64,000 nt of DNA. Source: DATCMU01 sp036563245 (GTDB taxonomy: Bacteria; Pseudomonadota; Alphaproteobacteria; Rhizobiales; Devosiaceae). Numbering within the stretch: the stretch's first letter is position 1; each line of letters starts with the position of its first letter. A program made the translations under genes and the position numbers. Where the stretch lies: NCBI GenBank assembly GCA_036563245.1, contig DATCMU010000050.1, positions 152,747 to 216,746 on the forward strand, written 5' to 3'. The notes below the pieces were generated by a model. That model did no database searches. It was not told where the DNA came from and was given only the letters and a program-made list of their open reading frames with translations. This document shows, piece after piece, positions 47,656 through 56,223 of the stretch.

Positions 47656-47742
47656 TTCGAACGCTTTCAGGAAAAGCGGAAACGGTGTTCCGGTTCGAAA
47701 CCGCGACCATTCAACGATCTGGAACCATTGAGTGATTCGGAG
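47656..47742. repeat. Rhizobiales-type intergenic repeat, copy 2
   Basis: This is the second copy of the repeat at 41604: ACGCTTTCAGGAAAAGCGGA, then GTTCCGGTTCGAAACCGCGA and TCTGGAACCATTGAG. It starts directly after the YbaK gene and ends near the miaA stop. Confidence 0.75.
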
Positions 47743-47757
47743 AAATGCGAAGCAGCT

Positions 47758-48639
47758 CTAGCCCGAAATCCAGGTCCAGTCCCCCATCCGGTTGCGGAAC
47801 CACGTGCGCTGGCGCTTGGCGTATTGGCGCGTGGCGATGATGGTGCGTTCCACCACTTCCCCCGCGCTCATCTTGCCCTCGAGCCACAACGCAATCTCGC
47901 GCACCCCAATGGCCTTCATCGCCGGCAGGCTGGGATCCAGATTGCGGGCCAGCAGGTCCCTCACCTCCTCGACCGCGCCTTCTTCCAGCATGGCCTTGAA
48001 ACGGCGCGCTATGCGTTCGTTCGAGATCTCGCGGCCAGGATCGATCACGTATTTTTCGATCTCGAAACCCTGAAGCAAGGCCGGCTGGTCCGCCTGCTGG
48101 TATTCGGCGAGCGATTTGCCCGTGGCCTCGAGAACGGCGAGCGCCCGCGTCACCCTTTGTGGATCAGGCTCACGGATTCGCCTCGCCATGGCCGGATCGC
48201 GAGCGGCGAGCAGTCGGCCCCGCCCCTCGCGGTCGAGCGCGGCGACCTGCCGGTCGATCCGCGCCACGACCTCGTCCGGCACCTCGGGCACGCTGGCGAA
48301 TCCCTTTGTGAGCGCCTCGAAATAAAGCCCTGTTCCACCGGCGAAAATGACCGTTTCCGCCTTGGCCAGTTCTCCAGCGAGCAGACGACCCACATCGGCG
48401 GCCCACTGGCCGGTCGAAAAGCGCACCGAGGGGTCGACATAGCCATAGAGCATGTGCTGGGCCGCGACGAGATCGCCGGGTCCGGGCCGGGCCGTAAGCA
48501 CGCGAAGAACCGAATAGACCTGCATGCTGTCGGCATTGATGATCGGCGCGCCGGACTGGCGCGCAAGCGTCAACGCATGCGCCGACTTGCCGCTTGCCGT
48601 TGGTCCGGCTATCAAGACCGCTCTTCTGTCCCCTGCCAT
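47758..48639 (-). CDS. miaA: tRNA dimethylallyltransferase
   Basis: This 293-residue enzyme adds a dimethylallyl group to A37 of tRNAs that read UNN codons. The P-loop IAGPTASGKSAHALTLARQS lies at about 9-28, with NADSMQVYSVLRVLTARPG near 35-53 (the substrate aspartate in DSMQ), then FAGGTGLYFEALTKGF near 105-120 and PAMKAIGVREI near 240 as later family motifs. The C-terminal zinc-finger-like extension of eukaryotic homologues is absent, as expected. The ATG at 48639 has GGACGAGA upstream. It is divergent from serB with only 18 bases between starts, so the promoters must overlap coding sequence. Confidence 0.96.
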   Translation of the reverse strand: MAGDRRAVLIAGPTASGKSAHALTLARQSGAPIINADSMQVYSVLRVLTARPGPGDLVAAQHMLYGYVDPSVRFSTGQWAADVGRLLAGELAKAETVIFAGGTGLYFEALTKGFASVPEVPDEVVARIDRQVAALDREGRGRLLAARDPAMARRIREPDPQRVTRALAVLEATGKSLAEYQQADQPALLQGFEIEKYVIDPGREISNERIARRFKAMLEEGAVEEVRDLLARNLDPSLPAMKAIGVREIALWLEGKMSAGEVVERTIIATRQYAKRQRTWFRNRMGDWTWISG

Positions 48640-48657
48640 TCTCGTCCGGGAAACCCC

Positions 48658-49530
48658 ATGTCGTTTCTGTGCCTGATCGCCAACCCAGCCGAACCCGCGC
48701 TGACCCCGCGCCTGGTGGAAGCCATCCACCGCGAGATCGGTGGCGAGATCAACTGGCTGGCGCAGCCCATTGCCTGCGAGATCGCGGGCCCGAAGTCAAC
48801 AGATCCGGTGGGCATCGCCCGCACCCTTGTCGGGGCCGAACCGATCGACGTCGCCCTGGTCCCCGCAGCCCATCGCCGCAAGAAGCTGCTGATCGCGGAC
48901 ATGGATTCCACCATGATCGAGCAGGAGTGCATCGACGAGCTTGCCGATGCATTGGGCATCAAGGCCGAAGTCGCCGACATCACCGCCCGCGCCATGCGCG
49001 GCGAACTCGACTTCGAGGGCGCCCTCAAGACCCGCGTGCAACTGCTCAGGGGCCTTGAACGCAAGGCGATGGAAGAGGTGCGGCGCGAACGGATCACCCT
49101 AGCCCCTGGCGGGCGGGCGCTGGTGCAGACCATGCGCACCCATGGGGCCTATACCGCGCTGGTTTCGGGCGGCTTCACCTATTTCGCCGAACATTTCGCC
49201 AAGCGCATCGGTTTCGATGAATTCATGGCCAATGTGCTCGATTTCGACGGCGACCGGCTGACCGGAACCGTGGCGCCCCCCATTATCGGGCGCACCGCCA
49301 AGCTCAACCGGTTGACGACGCTGGCCGAGGAAATGGGCCTGCAGCCCGACCAGACCATGGCCGTGGGCGACGGCGCAAACGATCTCGACATGATCCGTGC
49401 CGCCGGCATGGGGGTTGCCCTGCATGCCAAGCCCGCCGTCGCCGCCGAGGCGCATGTCCGGATCGATCACGGCGACCTGACGGCGCTGCTCTATCTGCAG
49501 GGTTATTCGGAGAACGAGTTCATCCGGTGA
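48658..49530 (+). CDS. serB: Phosphoserine phosphatase
   Basis: This 290-residue HAD-family enzyme removes phosphate from phosphoserine, the last step of serine synthesis. The catalytic DxDST motif is LIADMDSTMIEQECIDELAD at about 78-97, with the nucleophile in DMDST. ALVSGGFTYFAEHFA follows near 163-177, and VGDGANDLDMIRAAGMGVAL lies near 238-257, the family's motif III and lid. The N-terminal 70 residues are an ACT-like or variable lead. The ATG at 48658 is preceded by GGGAA. The GNAT gene overlaps its stop by four bases (GTGA), so they are co-translated. Confidence 0.96.
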   Translation: MSFLCLIANPAEPALTPRLVEAIHREIGGEINWLAQPIACEIAGPKSTDPVGIARTLVGAEPIDVALVPAAHRRKKLLIADMDSTMIEQECIDELADALGIKAEVADITARAMRGELDFEGALKTRVQLLRGLERKAMEEVRRERITLAPGGRALVQTMRTHGAYTALVSGGFTYFAEHFAKRIGFDEFMANVLDFDGDRLTGTVAPPIIGRTAKLNRLTTLAEEMGLQPDQTMAVGDGANDLDMIRAAGMGVALHAKPAVAAEAHVRIDHGDLTALLYLQGYSENEFIR

Positions 49531-50066
49531 GGCTGGAGACCGAACGTCTGATCCTGAGGCCATTCGAGGACCGCGACCGCGCGCCCTATGCGGCCTTCGT
49601 CGCCGATCCCGAAGTCAGGCGTTTCTATCCCGACACCCTCGATGCCGACGCGGCCAATCGCATGATCGATGGCTGGCAGGTCAAGCTGGAACGCAACGGC
49701 TTTCACTATCTCGCCATGGAGCGAAAGGCCGACGGCGTGCTGGTGGGCGACGTGGGGCTTGCCCGCATGGATTACGAAATCCCGGGCAGGCCCGAAGTGG
49801 AAATGGGCTGGCTGGTCGGCCGGCCATATTGGGGAAACGGCTATGCACCCGAAGGCGCGCGGGCCTGCCTCGACCATGCCTGGCAGGTGCTGGGCCTGAA
49901 CGAGGTGGTCGCCTTCACCTATCGCGGCAACCATCCCTCGCGCCGGGTCATGGAAAAGATCGGCATGACCCGCGATCCTGACGGTGATTTCGACCATCCC
50001 CTGGTACCCAGAGGCCACCGCTTGCGCCCGCACGTCCTGTATCGGATTGCCAATCCGCTGAAATAG
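49527..50066 (+). CDS. GNAT-family N-acetyltransferase (RimJ/RimL-like)
   Basis: This 179-residue GNAT protein begins RLETERLILRPFEDRDRAPY, the LxTxRLxLRPxxxxD start typical of the Acetyltransf_3 (RimJ/RimL) group. The acetyl-CoA region lies near 90-120, with EVEMGWLVGRPYWGNGYAPE and then GARACLDHAWQVLGLNEVVA. It starts at a GTG within the serB stop (GTGA overlap), so it is coupled to serB. The acceptor may be a protein N-terminus or a small molecule. A Rhizobiales-type repeat follows its stop. Confidence 0.88.
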   Translation: MRLETERLILRPFEDRDRAPYAAFVADPEVRRFYPDTLDADAANRMIDGWQVKLERNGFHYLAMERKADGVLVGDVGLARMDYEIPGRPEVEMGWLVGRPYWGNGYAPEGARACLDHAWQVLGLNEVVAFTYRGNHPSRRVMEKIGMTRDPDGDFDHPLVPRGHRLRPHVLYRIANPLK

Positions 50067-50148
50067 GTCGCTTTCAGGACAAGCGGGTACCGATCTTCCG
50101 GTTCGAAAGCGCGGCCATTCAACGCCCTGGAACCGTTGAGCGACTGGG
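50067..50148. repeat. Rhizobiales-type intergenic repeat, copy 3
   Basis: This is the third copy of the repeat at 41604 and 47656: GGTCGCTTTCAGGACAAGCG, then CTTCCGGTTCGAAAGCGCGG and CCTGGAACCGTTGAGCGACT. It lies between the convergent GNAT and degP stops. Copies 2 and 3 are closest to each other. Confidence 0.75.
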
Positions 50149-50165
50149 AGCAGAGCGAATCGGCT

Positions 50166-51665
50166 TCAGTCCAGCTTCACCGCAATGAAGCGCTTGGTGC
50201 CGGTGGGATCGACGATCTTGAGCAACACCGCCGGCCGGCCCGCCTCCCGCGCGCCGCCGATCAGGTCCGCGACCTCGGTGGCGCTCGCCACCCGCTTCTG
50301 GTTGATCTCCTCGATCACGTAGCCCGGTATCAGGCCCTTCTCCGCCGCGTCCGTACCGGCGACCACATCGGTGATCAGCACGCCATTGACGCTCGAGGAG
50401 ATGGCGAACTCGGAGCGGGCCTTGGCGGTCAGCGGTCCGATGTCGAAGCCAACGATCTTGGAAAGCTCGTGCGAGGGCGCGGTTTCCAGGCTCGCGGCGT
50501 CGTTCGAACTGTCGGCCGGCGGCGGCGGGGCCGATTCAGCATCGAGTTTGGCGATCAGCTTTTCGCCGTCTTCAAGGCGCCCGAGCCGGATATCGAACTG
50601 CTTCTGCTGCCCGCCGCGCAACACCGTCACCGTCACCGACTTGCCGATCGGGGTGGTGGCAACGATCCTTGGCAGGTCATGCATCTGGTCGATTGCCCGC
50701 CCGTCGAACGACAGGATCAGGTCGCCATCCGCCAGGATCCCATCAGACGGCCCGCCCTTGGTCACCTCGACCACCAGCGCGCCATGGGTGTCCGTGCGCC
50801 CCATGCTGGCCGCGATATCGTCGGTCACGTCCTGGATACCGACGCCGAGCCAGCCGCGCCGCGTTTCGCCAAATTGGCGCAACTGGTCCACGACTGGCTG
50901 CGCCAGGTTGGACGGCACGGCAAAGCCGATACCCAAGGAACTGCCGCCTTGTGCCACGATGGCGGTGTTGATGCCGATGACCTTGCCATCCATGTCGAAC
51001 AGCGGACCGCCAGAATTGCCCTGGTTGATCGCCGCATCGGTCTGGATGAAGGCGTCGTAGGGGCCCGAATTGATGTCGCGGTTGCGGGCCGACACGATGC
51101 CCAGGGAAACCGAGCCGCCCAGCCCGAACGGATTGCCGATGGCCATGACCCAGTCACCCACCTCGGCATGATCGCTGTCCCCGAAGCTGACAAAGGGCAG
51201 ATCGTGGCCGGCATCGACCTTGAGCACCGCGAGATCGGTCTTCTGGTCGCTTCCCAGCACCTTGGCCGGCAGCCGCGTGCCGTCGGTGAAATAGACCAGA
51301 ACCTCGTCGGCGCCTTCGATCACATGGTTGTTTGTGACGATCGTGCCATCGGCGGCCACGACGAACCCTGACCCGAGGCTGCGGGCCTCCTGCATGGTTT
51401 CGTCATCGAGCCCCTGATTGGGATTGAGATTCTTCAAGAGGTCGTTGAGATCGGAACCTTCGGGGCCCTTAGGAAACGGTACGCCCGCGCCGCTCGGCAC
51501 CTTCCGCGTGGTCGAGATATTGACCACGGCCGGCGAAAGTTCCCGTGCCAGTGGGGCAACCGAGATCGGCCCCTGGGCCAGGACAGGCGGAAAGCCGACC
51601 GCACCTGCAATGGGCATGGCCAGAAAGATCGCCACCAGCAGCCGCAATCCCGGTACCGAACGCAT
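50166..51665 (-). CDS. degP: Periplasmic serine protease DegP/HtrA
   Basis: This 499-residue periplasmic chaperone-protease of the Do family begins with a signal peptide (LRLLVAIFLAMPIAGAVG, cleavage near VLAQG). The catalytic triad is His in VTNNHVIEGA, Asp in QKTDLAVLKV and Ser in NQGNSGGPLFDMDG. Two PDZ domains follow, one with RRGWLGVGIQDVTDD near 265-280 and one with GVLITDVVAGTDAAEKGLIP near 420. I chose the ATG at 51665 because GGGGAGG lies about 10 bases upstream; the longer frame to 51695 would add ten residues before the signal peptide. It is the last gene of the hflK-hflC-DUF2065 cluster, after a 70-base gap. Confidence 0.95.
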   Translation of the reverse strand: MRSVPGLRLLVAIFLAMPIAGAVGFPPVLAQGPISVAPLARELSPAVVNISTTRKVPSGAGVPFPKGPEGSDLNDLLKNLNPNQGLDDETMQEARSLGSGFVVAADGTIVTNNHVIEGADEVLVYFTDGTRLPAKVLGSDQKTDLAVLKVDAGHDLPFVSFGDSDHAEVGDWVMAIGNPFGLGGSVSLGIVSARNRDINSGPYDAFIQTDAAINQGNSGGPLFDMDGKVIGINTAIVAQGGSSLGIGFAVPSNLAQPVVDQLRQFGETRRGWLGVGIQDVTDDIAASMGRTDTHGALVVEVTKGGPSDGILADGDLILSFDGRAIDQMHDLPRIVATTPIGKSVTVTVLRGGQQKQFDIRLGRLEDGEKLIAKLDAESAPPPPADSSNDAASLETAPSHELSKIVGFDIGPLTAKARSEFAISSSVNGVLITDVVAGTDAAEKGLIPGYVIEEINQKRVASATEVADLIGGAREAGRPAVLLKIVDPTGTKRFIAVKLD

Positions 51666-51767
51666 TCGCAACTTCCTCCCCGGCAGTCGGGCCATGGCCA
51701 GCCTGCCAAACGCCGACGCCTCCAGGTTGGAGGCGCGATCAGATCCGACTATGGCTACACTTGGGAC

Positions 51768-51953
51768 TCAGCCCCGGATCAGCCACAGCACAATAAGGCC
51801 CGCCGCCGCGCTTGTCAGCGCGGCGACACGGATTATTGAATTGGACGTTTCGAGCACCACGGCGATCATCCGCTTCATCTGCTCGGGAAAGGCTGCATAG
51901 AGCAGCCCTTCGATGACGATCGCCAGGGCCAGTGCGGCAAAGAAGTCCGTCAC
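51768..51953 (-). CDS. DUF2065 small membrane protein
   Basis: This 61-residue protein has two hydrophobic segments, FFAALALAIVIEGLLYAAFP and IIRVAALTSAAAGLIVLWLI, and a basic turn PEQMKRM. These are the marks of DUF2065 (YjeT-type) proteins, which lie next to hflC in many proteobacteria. The function is unknown; association with HflK-HflC is inferred from context. It starts with a GTG that overlaps the hflC TGA (GTGA). The overlap with hflC and its length support that it is real. Confidence 0.87.
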   Translation of the reverse strand: MTDFFAALALAIVIEGLLYAAFPEQMKRMIAVVLETSNSIIRVAALTSAAAGLIVLWLIRG

Positions 51954-52999
51954 TGACCGGCGGCCGGAGCCGCGGTGCCATCAGCGGCCGGAGCAGGTGC
52001 CGCATCAGAACCCGACACCGGACTCATCGAGGTGTTCGGTTCGAGTTGCACATCCACACCTGCCTCGGGCGGCACCACCTTCACGTCGGGCACCGGCACC
52101 GGCTTGGCATCCGGCGGCACCACCGCCGTCGCCGCGCCATCATCCCCGAAGAACTTGAAGAACTCGCTGTCGGGCGAAAGCACCAGGGTGGTGTTCTTGC
52201 CTTCGAGCGAACTCCGGTAGGACTGCAGCGACCGATAGAACGCAAAGAACGAGGGATCCCGGTCATAGGCTTCGGCAAAGATGGCCGAACGCGTTCCGTC
52301 GCCCTGGCCGCGAAGGATTTCGCTGTCCCGGGTTGCATCGGCCACGATGCCGATTGCCTGACGGTCCGCCACCGCGCGAATGGTCTGCGCCTGCTGTTTG
52401 CCCACGGCGCGAAGCTGCGCGGCCTCGGCCAGACGTTCCGCCTTCATGCGATCATAGGTCTGGGCCAGCACCTGGTCGGTGAGATCGGTGCGAAGAATGC
52501 GCACGTCGACGACGTTGATGCCGAGCTGGTCGGTCTCCGCCTTGATCAACTGCTGGGCCTCGTTCATCATCGCATTGCGCTGCTTGGACAGGGCCTCCTC
52601 GAATCCGCGCAGGCCATAGACCTGCCGGAGCGCCGATTCAAAGCGCGTATTCAGGCGCTGTTCGGCCACCGTGAGACTGCCCGAAAGGCGTTCGCGGAAC
52701 AGGCGGGGATTGTCGATCTTGTAGGCGATGAACGCGTCCACATTGTAGAAACGGCCGTCCTTGACCTGCAAGGTGATGTTGTTCAGGTCATAGCGCAGCA
52801 GCCGCTTGTCGATGAACTGCACCTGTTCCACCATGCTGGTGGGCAACTTGAAATAGAGCCCCGGCTCCTCGACCACGCGCGTGATCTGCCCGAAGCGGGT
52901 GACGATGGCCTGCTGTCTTGGGTCGACCACGAAGACCGACGAGAACAGCAGATACGCGGCTATGGCGAGTACGACGCCGAATGCGACCAGCCTGTTCAT
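51950..52999 (-). CDS. hflC: HflC, membrane regulator of FtsH
   Basis: This 349-residue SPFH (band 7) protein, with HflK, forms a large membrane complex that controls the FtsH protease. It has an N-terminal anchor (AFGVVLAIAAYLLFSSVFVV at about 5-24), the SPFH core with RQQAIVTRFGQITRVVEEPG and DVRILRTDLTDQVLAQTYDR at about 165-184, and AEAYDRDPSFFAFYRSLQSY near 245-264. The tail is rich in Pro, Ala and acidic residues and is unusually long. It starts at an ATG in the hflK stop (ATGA overlap), and its stop overlaps the DUF2065 start, so translation is coupled along the cluster. Confidence 0.96.
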   Translation of the reverse strand: MNRLVAFGVVLAIAAYLLFSSVFVVDPRQQAIVTRFGQITRVVEEPGLYFKLPTSMVEQVQFIDKRLLRYDLNNITLQVKDGRFYNVDAFIAYKIDNPRLFRERLSGSLTVAEQRLNTRFESALRQVYGLRGFEEALSKQRNAMMNEAQQLIKAETDQLGINVVDVRILRTDLTDQVLAQTYDRMKAERLAEAAQLRAVGKQQAQTIRAVADRQAIGIVADATRDSEILRGQGDGTRSAIFAEAYDRDPSFFAFYRSLQSYRSSLEGKNTTLVLSPDSEFFKFFGDDGAATAVVPPDAKPVPVPDVKVVPPEAGVDVQLEPNTSMSPVSGSDAAPAPAADGTAAPAAGQ

Positions 53000-54114
53000 T
53001 GCCCGCTCCCCTGGTTGGTATTGACCAGCGACGAGGGCGCGCCGGACGAAGTGGAAGTGCCCTTGAGTTCAGGCAGCGGCAGATAGGGAATGACCCCCGA
53101 GCCACTGGCCCCCTTCTCGACCACAAGCTTGTTGGAATCGCCCAGAACCTGCTCCATGGTTTCCAGATAAAGCCGCTTGCGCGTAACCTCGGGCGCCTTG
53201 ATGTACTCATTGTAGATCGAGTTGAAGCGCGCCGTCTGGCCTTCCGCATCCTTGACCACGCGATCCTTGTAGGCGGCCGCCTCTTCGCGAACCTGGGCGG
53301 CCTGGCCGCGGGCATCGCCAAGCTTGGTATTGGCGTACTGACGCGCCTCCTCCTGGAACCGGGTCTGGTCCTGCTCGGCGCGCTGGACCTCGTCGAACGC
53401 ATCGGCCACTTCGGCGGGCGGGGCCACCTGCTTGATCGATATCTGGTTGACGTTCACGCCCGTCCCGTAGGAATCGAGAATCTGCTGGGTGATCTTTTGC
53501 ACCTCAATGGCGATGCTGGCGCGATTGTCGCGGAAAATGTCCTGGGCCGGTCGCCGGCCAACCACCTCGCGCATCGCGCTCTCGGCTGTGCGGCGCACCA
53601 TGTCCTGCGGATCGCGCACGTTGAACAGGAAGTCCGGTGGGGTGGCCACGCGCCACAGCACCGAGAAGCTGACGTCGACAATGTTCTGGTCGCCGGTCAG
53701 CATCAGGCCCTCATTGCGCGAGGCGCCGGAATTGACCGAACTGATTTCCGTCTGGTTTTCGGTCAGGTTGACCTTTTCGACCTGCTCGATGGGCCAGAAC
53801 ATGAAATGCAGGCCCTGCTCGCTCAATTGTTCCTTGGGCTTGCCGAACACCGTCTCAACGCCTGCTTCCTGCGGCTGAACCACATAAACGCACTGCGTGA
53901 GCCAGAGAACCACCAGGACGAGCACACCGCCCACGATGGCCCATCGGCCGCCGGGAAGCCCGCCCTGCAGGCTGTCGCGCCCGCGATTGAGGATCTCTTC
54001 CAGATTTGGCGTTCCGCCGCCGCCGCGACGCGGGCCGCCACCTTGCGGTGCCTGGCCCCATGGGCCTCCGTTGCCGCCGCGTCCGCCGCCGCCTGTATTG
54101 TTATCCCAGGGCAT
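52996..54114 (-). CDS. hflK: HflK, membrane regulator of FtsH
   Basis: This 372-residue SPFH partner of HflC has a Gly-rich N-terminus (NNTGGGGRGGNGGPWGQAPQ), a membrane anchor near 60-80 (AIVGGVLVLVVLWLTQCVYV), then VVQPQEAGVETVFGKPKEQL as the start of the SPFH domain and a coiled-coil stretch with FDEVQRAEQDQTRFQEEARQ near 225-245. The length and layout are typical. It is the first gene of the hflK-hflC-DUF2065 set. folA ends 65 bases upstream on the same strand, so the promoter for hflK lies there or in the folA-thyA transcript. Confidence 0.96.
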   Translation of the reverse strand: MPWDNNTGGGGRGGNGGPWGQAPQGGGPRRGGGGTPNLEEILNRGRDSLQGGLPGGRWAIVGGVLVLVVLWLTQCVYVVQPQEAGVETVFGKPKEQLSEQGLHFMFWPIEQVEKVNLTENQTEISSVNSGASRNEGLMLTGDQNIVDVSFSVLWRVATPPDFLFNVRDPQDMVRRTAESAMREVVGRRPAQDIFRDNRASIAIEVQKITQQILDSYGTGVNVNQISIKQVAPPAEVADAFDEVQRAEQDQTRFQEEARQYANTKLGDARGQAAQVREEAAAYKDRVVKDAEGQTARFNSIYNEYIKAPEVTRKRLYLETMEQVLGDSNKLVVEKGASGSGVIPYLPLPELKGTSTSSGAPSSLVNTNQGSGQ

Positions 54115-54179
54115 GGATGTCCTTTCGGTCGTTTTCCGGCCAAAGCATTGCGCCTATATAGGAGAGCCCTGCTGGCCGA

Positions 54180-54707
54180 TCAATGCGACGCTTCGGTTGC
54201 GCGCCTTTCGTAGATAACGATATCGAAGTCCGCGCTGTCCCTTTCGCCGCGCGCGACCTCTTCGCGATCCACCTCGATCCATTGCGCCGGGTCGATTTCG
54301 GGGAAATGGGTGTCGCCCTCAGGATGAAGATGGACATGCGTGACATAGAGCCGGTCGGCGACCGGCATGGCCGCCGCGTAGATCGCGCCGCCACCGATCA
54401 CCATGATCTCGTCCAATCCATCGGCTTCCGCCATGGTTCTGGCGTGTTCGAGCGCCGCATCGAGATCGGAAATCACAATCACGCCGTCTGGCTGGTAGCC
54501 GCTCTTGCGCGACACAACGATATTGACCCGGCCCGGCAACGGCTTGCCGATACTTTCAAACGTATTGCGTCCCATGACGATGGGCTTGCCCATGGTGGTA
54601 CGCTTGAAAAAGGCGAAATCCGAGGGCAACCGCCAAATCAGCGCGTTGTCTGCCCCGATCACGCCATTGTCCGCCACCGCGGCGATGAGGGAAACCTTCA
54701 CCTTCAT
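54180..54707 (-). CDS. folA: Dihydrofolate reductase
   Basis: This 175-residue enzyme reduces dihydrofolate to tetrahydrofolate with NADPH. It shows VSLIAAVADNGVIGADNALI at about 5-24, the WRLPSDFAFFKRTTMGKPIVMGRNTF region (residues about 25-50) with the substrate Asp in PSDF, GKPLPGRVNIVVSR near 54-67, and IMVIGGGAIYAAAM near 97-110. The ATG at 54707 overlaps the GNAT TGA (ATGA). Together with thyA two genes upstream it recycles the dihydrofolate that thymidylate synthase produces. The length is normal. Confidence 0.97.
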   Translation of the reverse strand: MKVKVSLIAAVADNGVIGADNALIWRLPSDFAFFKRTTMGKPIVMGRNTFESIGKPLPGRVNIVVSRKSGYQPDGVIVISDLDAALEHARTMAEADGLDEIMVIGGGAIYAAAMPVADRLYVTHVHLHPEGDTHFPEIDPAQWIEVDREEVARGERDSADFDIVIYERRATEASH

Positions 54708-55183
54708 CGCGCGGCGAGCGCGGTCAACGCCTCTCCCTCGACGCGGCACACGGTCCATTCGTCCAGCATGACCGCGCCCATCGCCTTGTAGAAATCGATG
54801 GACGGCTGGTTCCAGTTCAGCACCCACCACGCAAAGCGCGGCAACCCTTCCTCGGCGCAGCGCCGCGCCAGTTCGATCATCAACGCCTTGCCGATGCCCT
54901 TGCCGCGATACTCGGGCTGGACGAACAGGTCCTCAAGCCAGATCCCGTGCCGGCCGCGAAAGGTCGAATAGGTATAGAACCAGAGAGCAAAGCCCACCGG
55001 CTGGCCCTCCCATTCCGCGATCTCGCAGAACACGCGCGGTTCAGGCCCGAACAGGTCGCGCAGGATGTCCTCCTCGCGTGCGTCAACCTTGTCGAGGAGT
55101 TTCTCGTATTCGGCCAGCGCCCGGATGAATCGGAAAACGGTCGCGGCATCCGTCCTTTCGGCACGGCGGATGTTGAGGGTCAA
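54704..55183 (-). CDS. GNAT N-acetyltransferase (diamine acetyltransferase-like)
   Basis: This protein of about 159 residues begins LNIRRAERTDAATVFRFIRA. The acetyl-CoA loop is WLEDLFVQPEYRGKGIGKAL with the RGKGIG motif near 87-92, and RFAWWVLNWNQPSIDFYKAM near 118-138 ends in the conserved GA turn. The pattern with FIRALAEYEKLLD fits spermidine/spermine-type (SSAT-like) acetyltransferases. I chose the TTG at 55183, preceded by AGGA seven bases upstream, which gives the usual 160 residues; a GTG at 55255 would add 24 residues. It lies between thyA and folA on the same strand, coupled to folA by an ATGA overlap. Confidence 0.87.
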   Translation of the reverse strand: MTLNIRRAERTDAATVFRFIRALAEYEKLLDKVDAREEDILRDLFGPEPRVFCEIAEWEGQPVGFALWFYTYSTFRGRHGIWLEDLFVQPEYRGKGIGKALMIELARRCAEEGLPRFAWWVLNWNQPSIDFYKAMGAVMLDEWTVCRVEGEALTALAAR

Positions 55184-55297
55184 TTGATCGTCCTGTTTAT
55201 CGAGATATTTGAGCCACTTGCGTTCAATGGCGGATTCAATGTCTATGGAATTCACCCACCTGCCAGATGCCGCCGGCGAGCCCGGAAAGGGTCCGGC

Positions 55298-56092
55298 TCA
55301 TACCGCGATATCCGCCACGATGCGCGGATGCGGATCGTATCCGACAATTTCGAAATCCTCGTAGTCGAAGGAGAAGATGTCGGTCTTGTCCGAATTGAGG
55401 CGCAGGGTTGGCAATGGGCGCGGCTCCCGGCCCAATTGAACCCGGGCCTGCTCGAAATGGTTCGAATAAAGGTGCGCGTCGCCGAAGGTGTGCACGAACT
55501 CCCCCACCTCCAGCGCGGTGACCTGCGCCACCATGTGGGTGAGCAGCGCGTAGGACGCGATATTGAACGGCACGCCCAGGAAGATGTCGGCCGAGCGCTG
55601 ATAGAGCTGGCAGCTCAACTTGCCGTTCGCCACGTAGAACTGGAAAAGGCAATGGCATGGCGGCAGCGCCATGTCGTCGACTTCCGCCGGATTCCAGGCA
55701 GAAACGATGTGCCGGCGCGAATTGGGATTGGTGCGGATCGAGTGCACGACATTGGCGATCTGGTCGATATGCCCGCCCTTGCCATCCGGCCACGAACGCC
55801 ATTGCGAGCCGTAGACCGGTCCCAGATCGCCATTCTCGTCCGCCCACTCGTCCCAGATCGTGACCCCGCGTTCCTGCAGCCAGCGCACATTGGTGCCGCC
55901 GCTGAGGAACCAGAGCAGTTCATAGACGATCGCCTTGGTGAACAGCTTCTTCGTGGTCAGAAGGGGGAACCCCGCCGACAGGTCGAAGCGCATCTGGTAG
56001 CCGAACACCGAGCGCGTGCCGGTTCCGGTGCGGTCGCCGCGATCAACACCGTTTTCGAGCACATGGGACAGGAAGTCGAGATAGGTCTGCAT
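55298..56092 (-). CDS. thyA: Thymidylate synthase
   Basis: This 264-residue enzyme makes dTMP from dUMP using methylenetetrahydrofolate. It begins MQTYLDFLSHVLENGVDRGD, carries RTGTGTRSVFGYQMRFDLSA near 20-39, the active-site cysteine in MALPPCHCLFQFYV near 140-153, RSADIFLGVPFNIASYALLT near 165-184 and DAHLYSNHFEQ near 204. The length is the family norm for the short E. coli-type enzyme. It is followed by the GNAT and folA genes in the same direction. It is divergent from the tmRNA gene, and about 120 bases between them hold both promoters. Confidence 0.97.
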   Translation of the reverse strand: MQTYLDFLSHVLENGVDRGDRTGTGTRSVFGYQMRFDLSAGFPLLTTKKLFTKAIVYELLWFLSGGTNVRWLQERGVTIWDEWADENGDLGPVYGSQWRSWPDGKGGHIDQIANVVHSIRTNPNSRRHIVSAWNPAEVDDMALPPCHCLFQFYVANGKLSCQLYQRSADIFLGVPFNIASYALLTHMVAQVTALEVGEFVHTFGDAHLYSNHFEQARVQLGREPRPLPTLRLNSDKTDIFSFDYEDFEIVGYDPHPRIVADIAV

Positions 56093-56191
56093 GGCCCGGA
56101 TACTATACGATTCTCATTTCCGGCGCGCCCTTCCTGCTGTGGCGCGGCGCGCACGACCGGCCTTTGCAACATGTTTGGGGCGGCGCCCCCT

Positions 56192-56219
56192 TTGCAGGCC
56201 GCCTCGCATTGCCTATATT
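56192..56219 (+). promoter_or_regulatory. Promoter of ssrA
   Basis: TTGCAG at 56192-56197 and TATATT at 56214-56219, 16 bases apart, form a good sigma-70-type promoter. The predicted start, near 56226, lies just before the acceptor-piece sequence of the tmRNA. Confidence 0.62.
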
Positions 56220-56223
56220 GAGC

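Noticed and set aside
47656..50148. tRNA-like genes in the GGTTCGAA-containing repeats
   Set aside because: There is no cloverleaf or anticodon stem; the GGTTCGAA core is part of the dispersed repeat.
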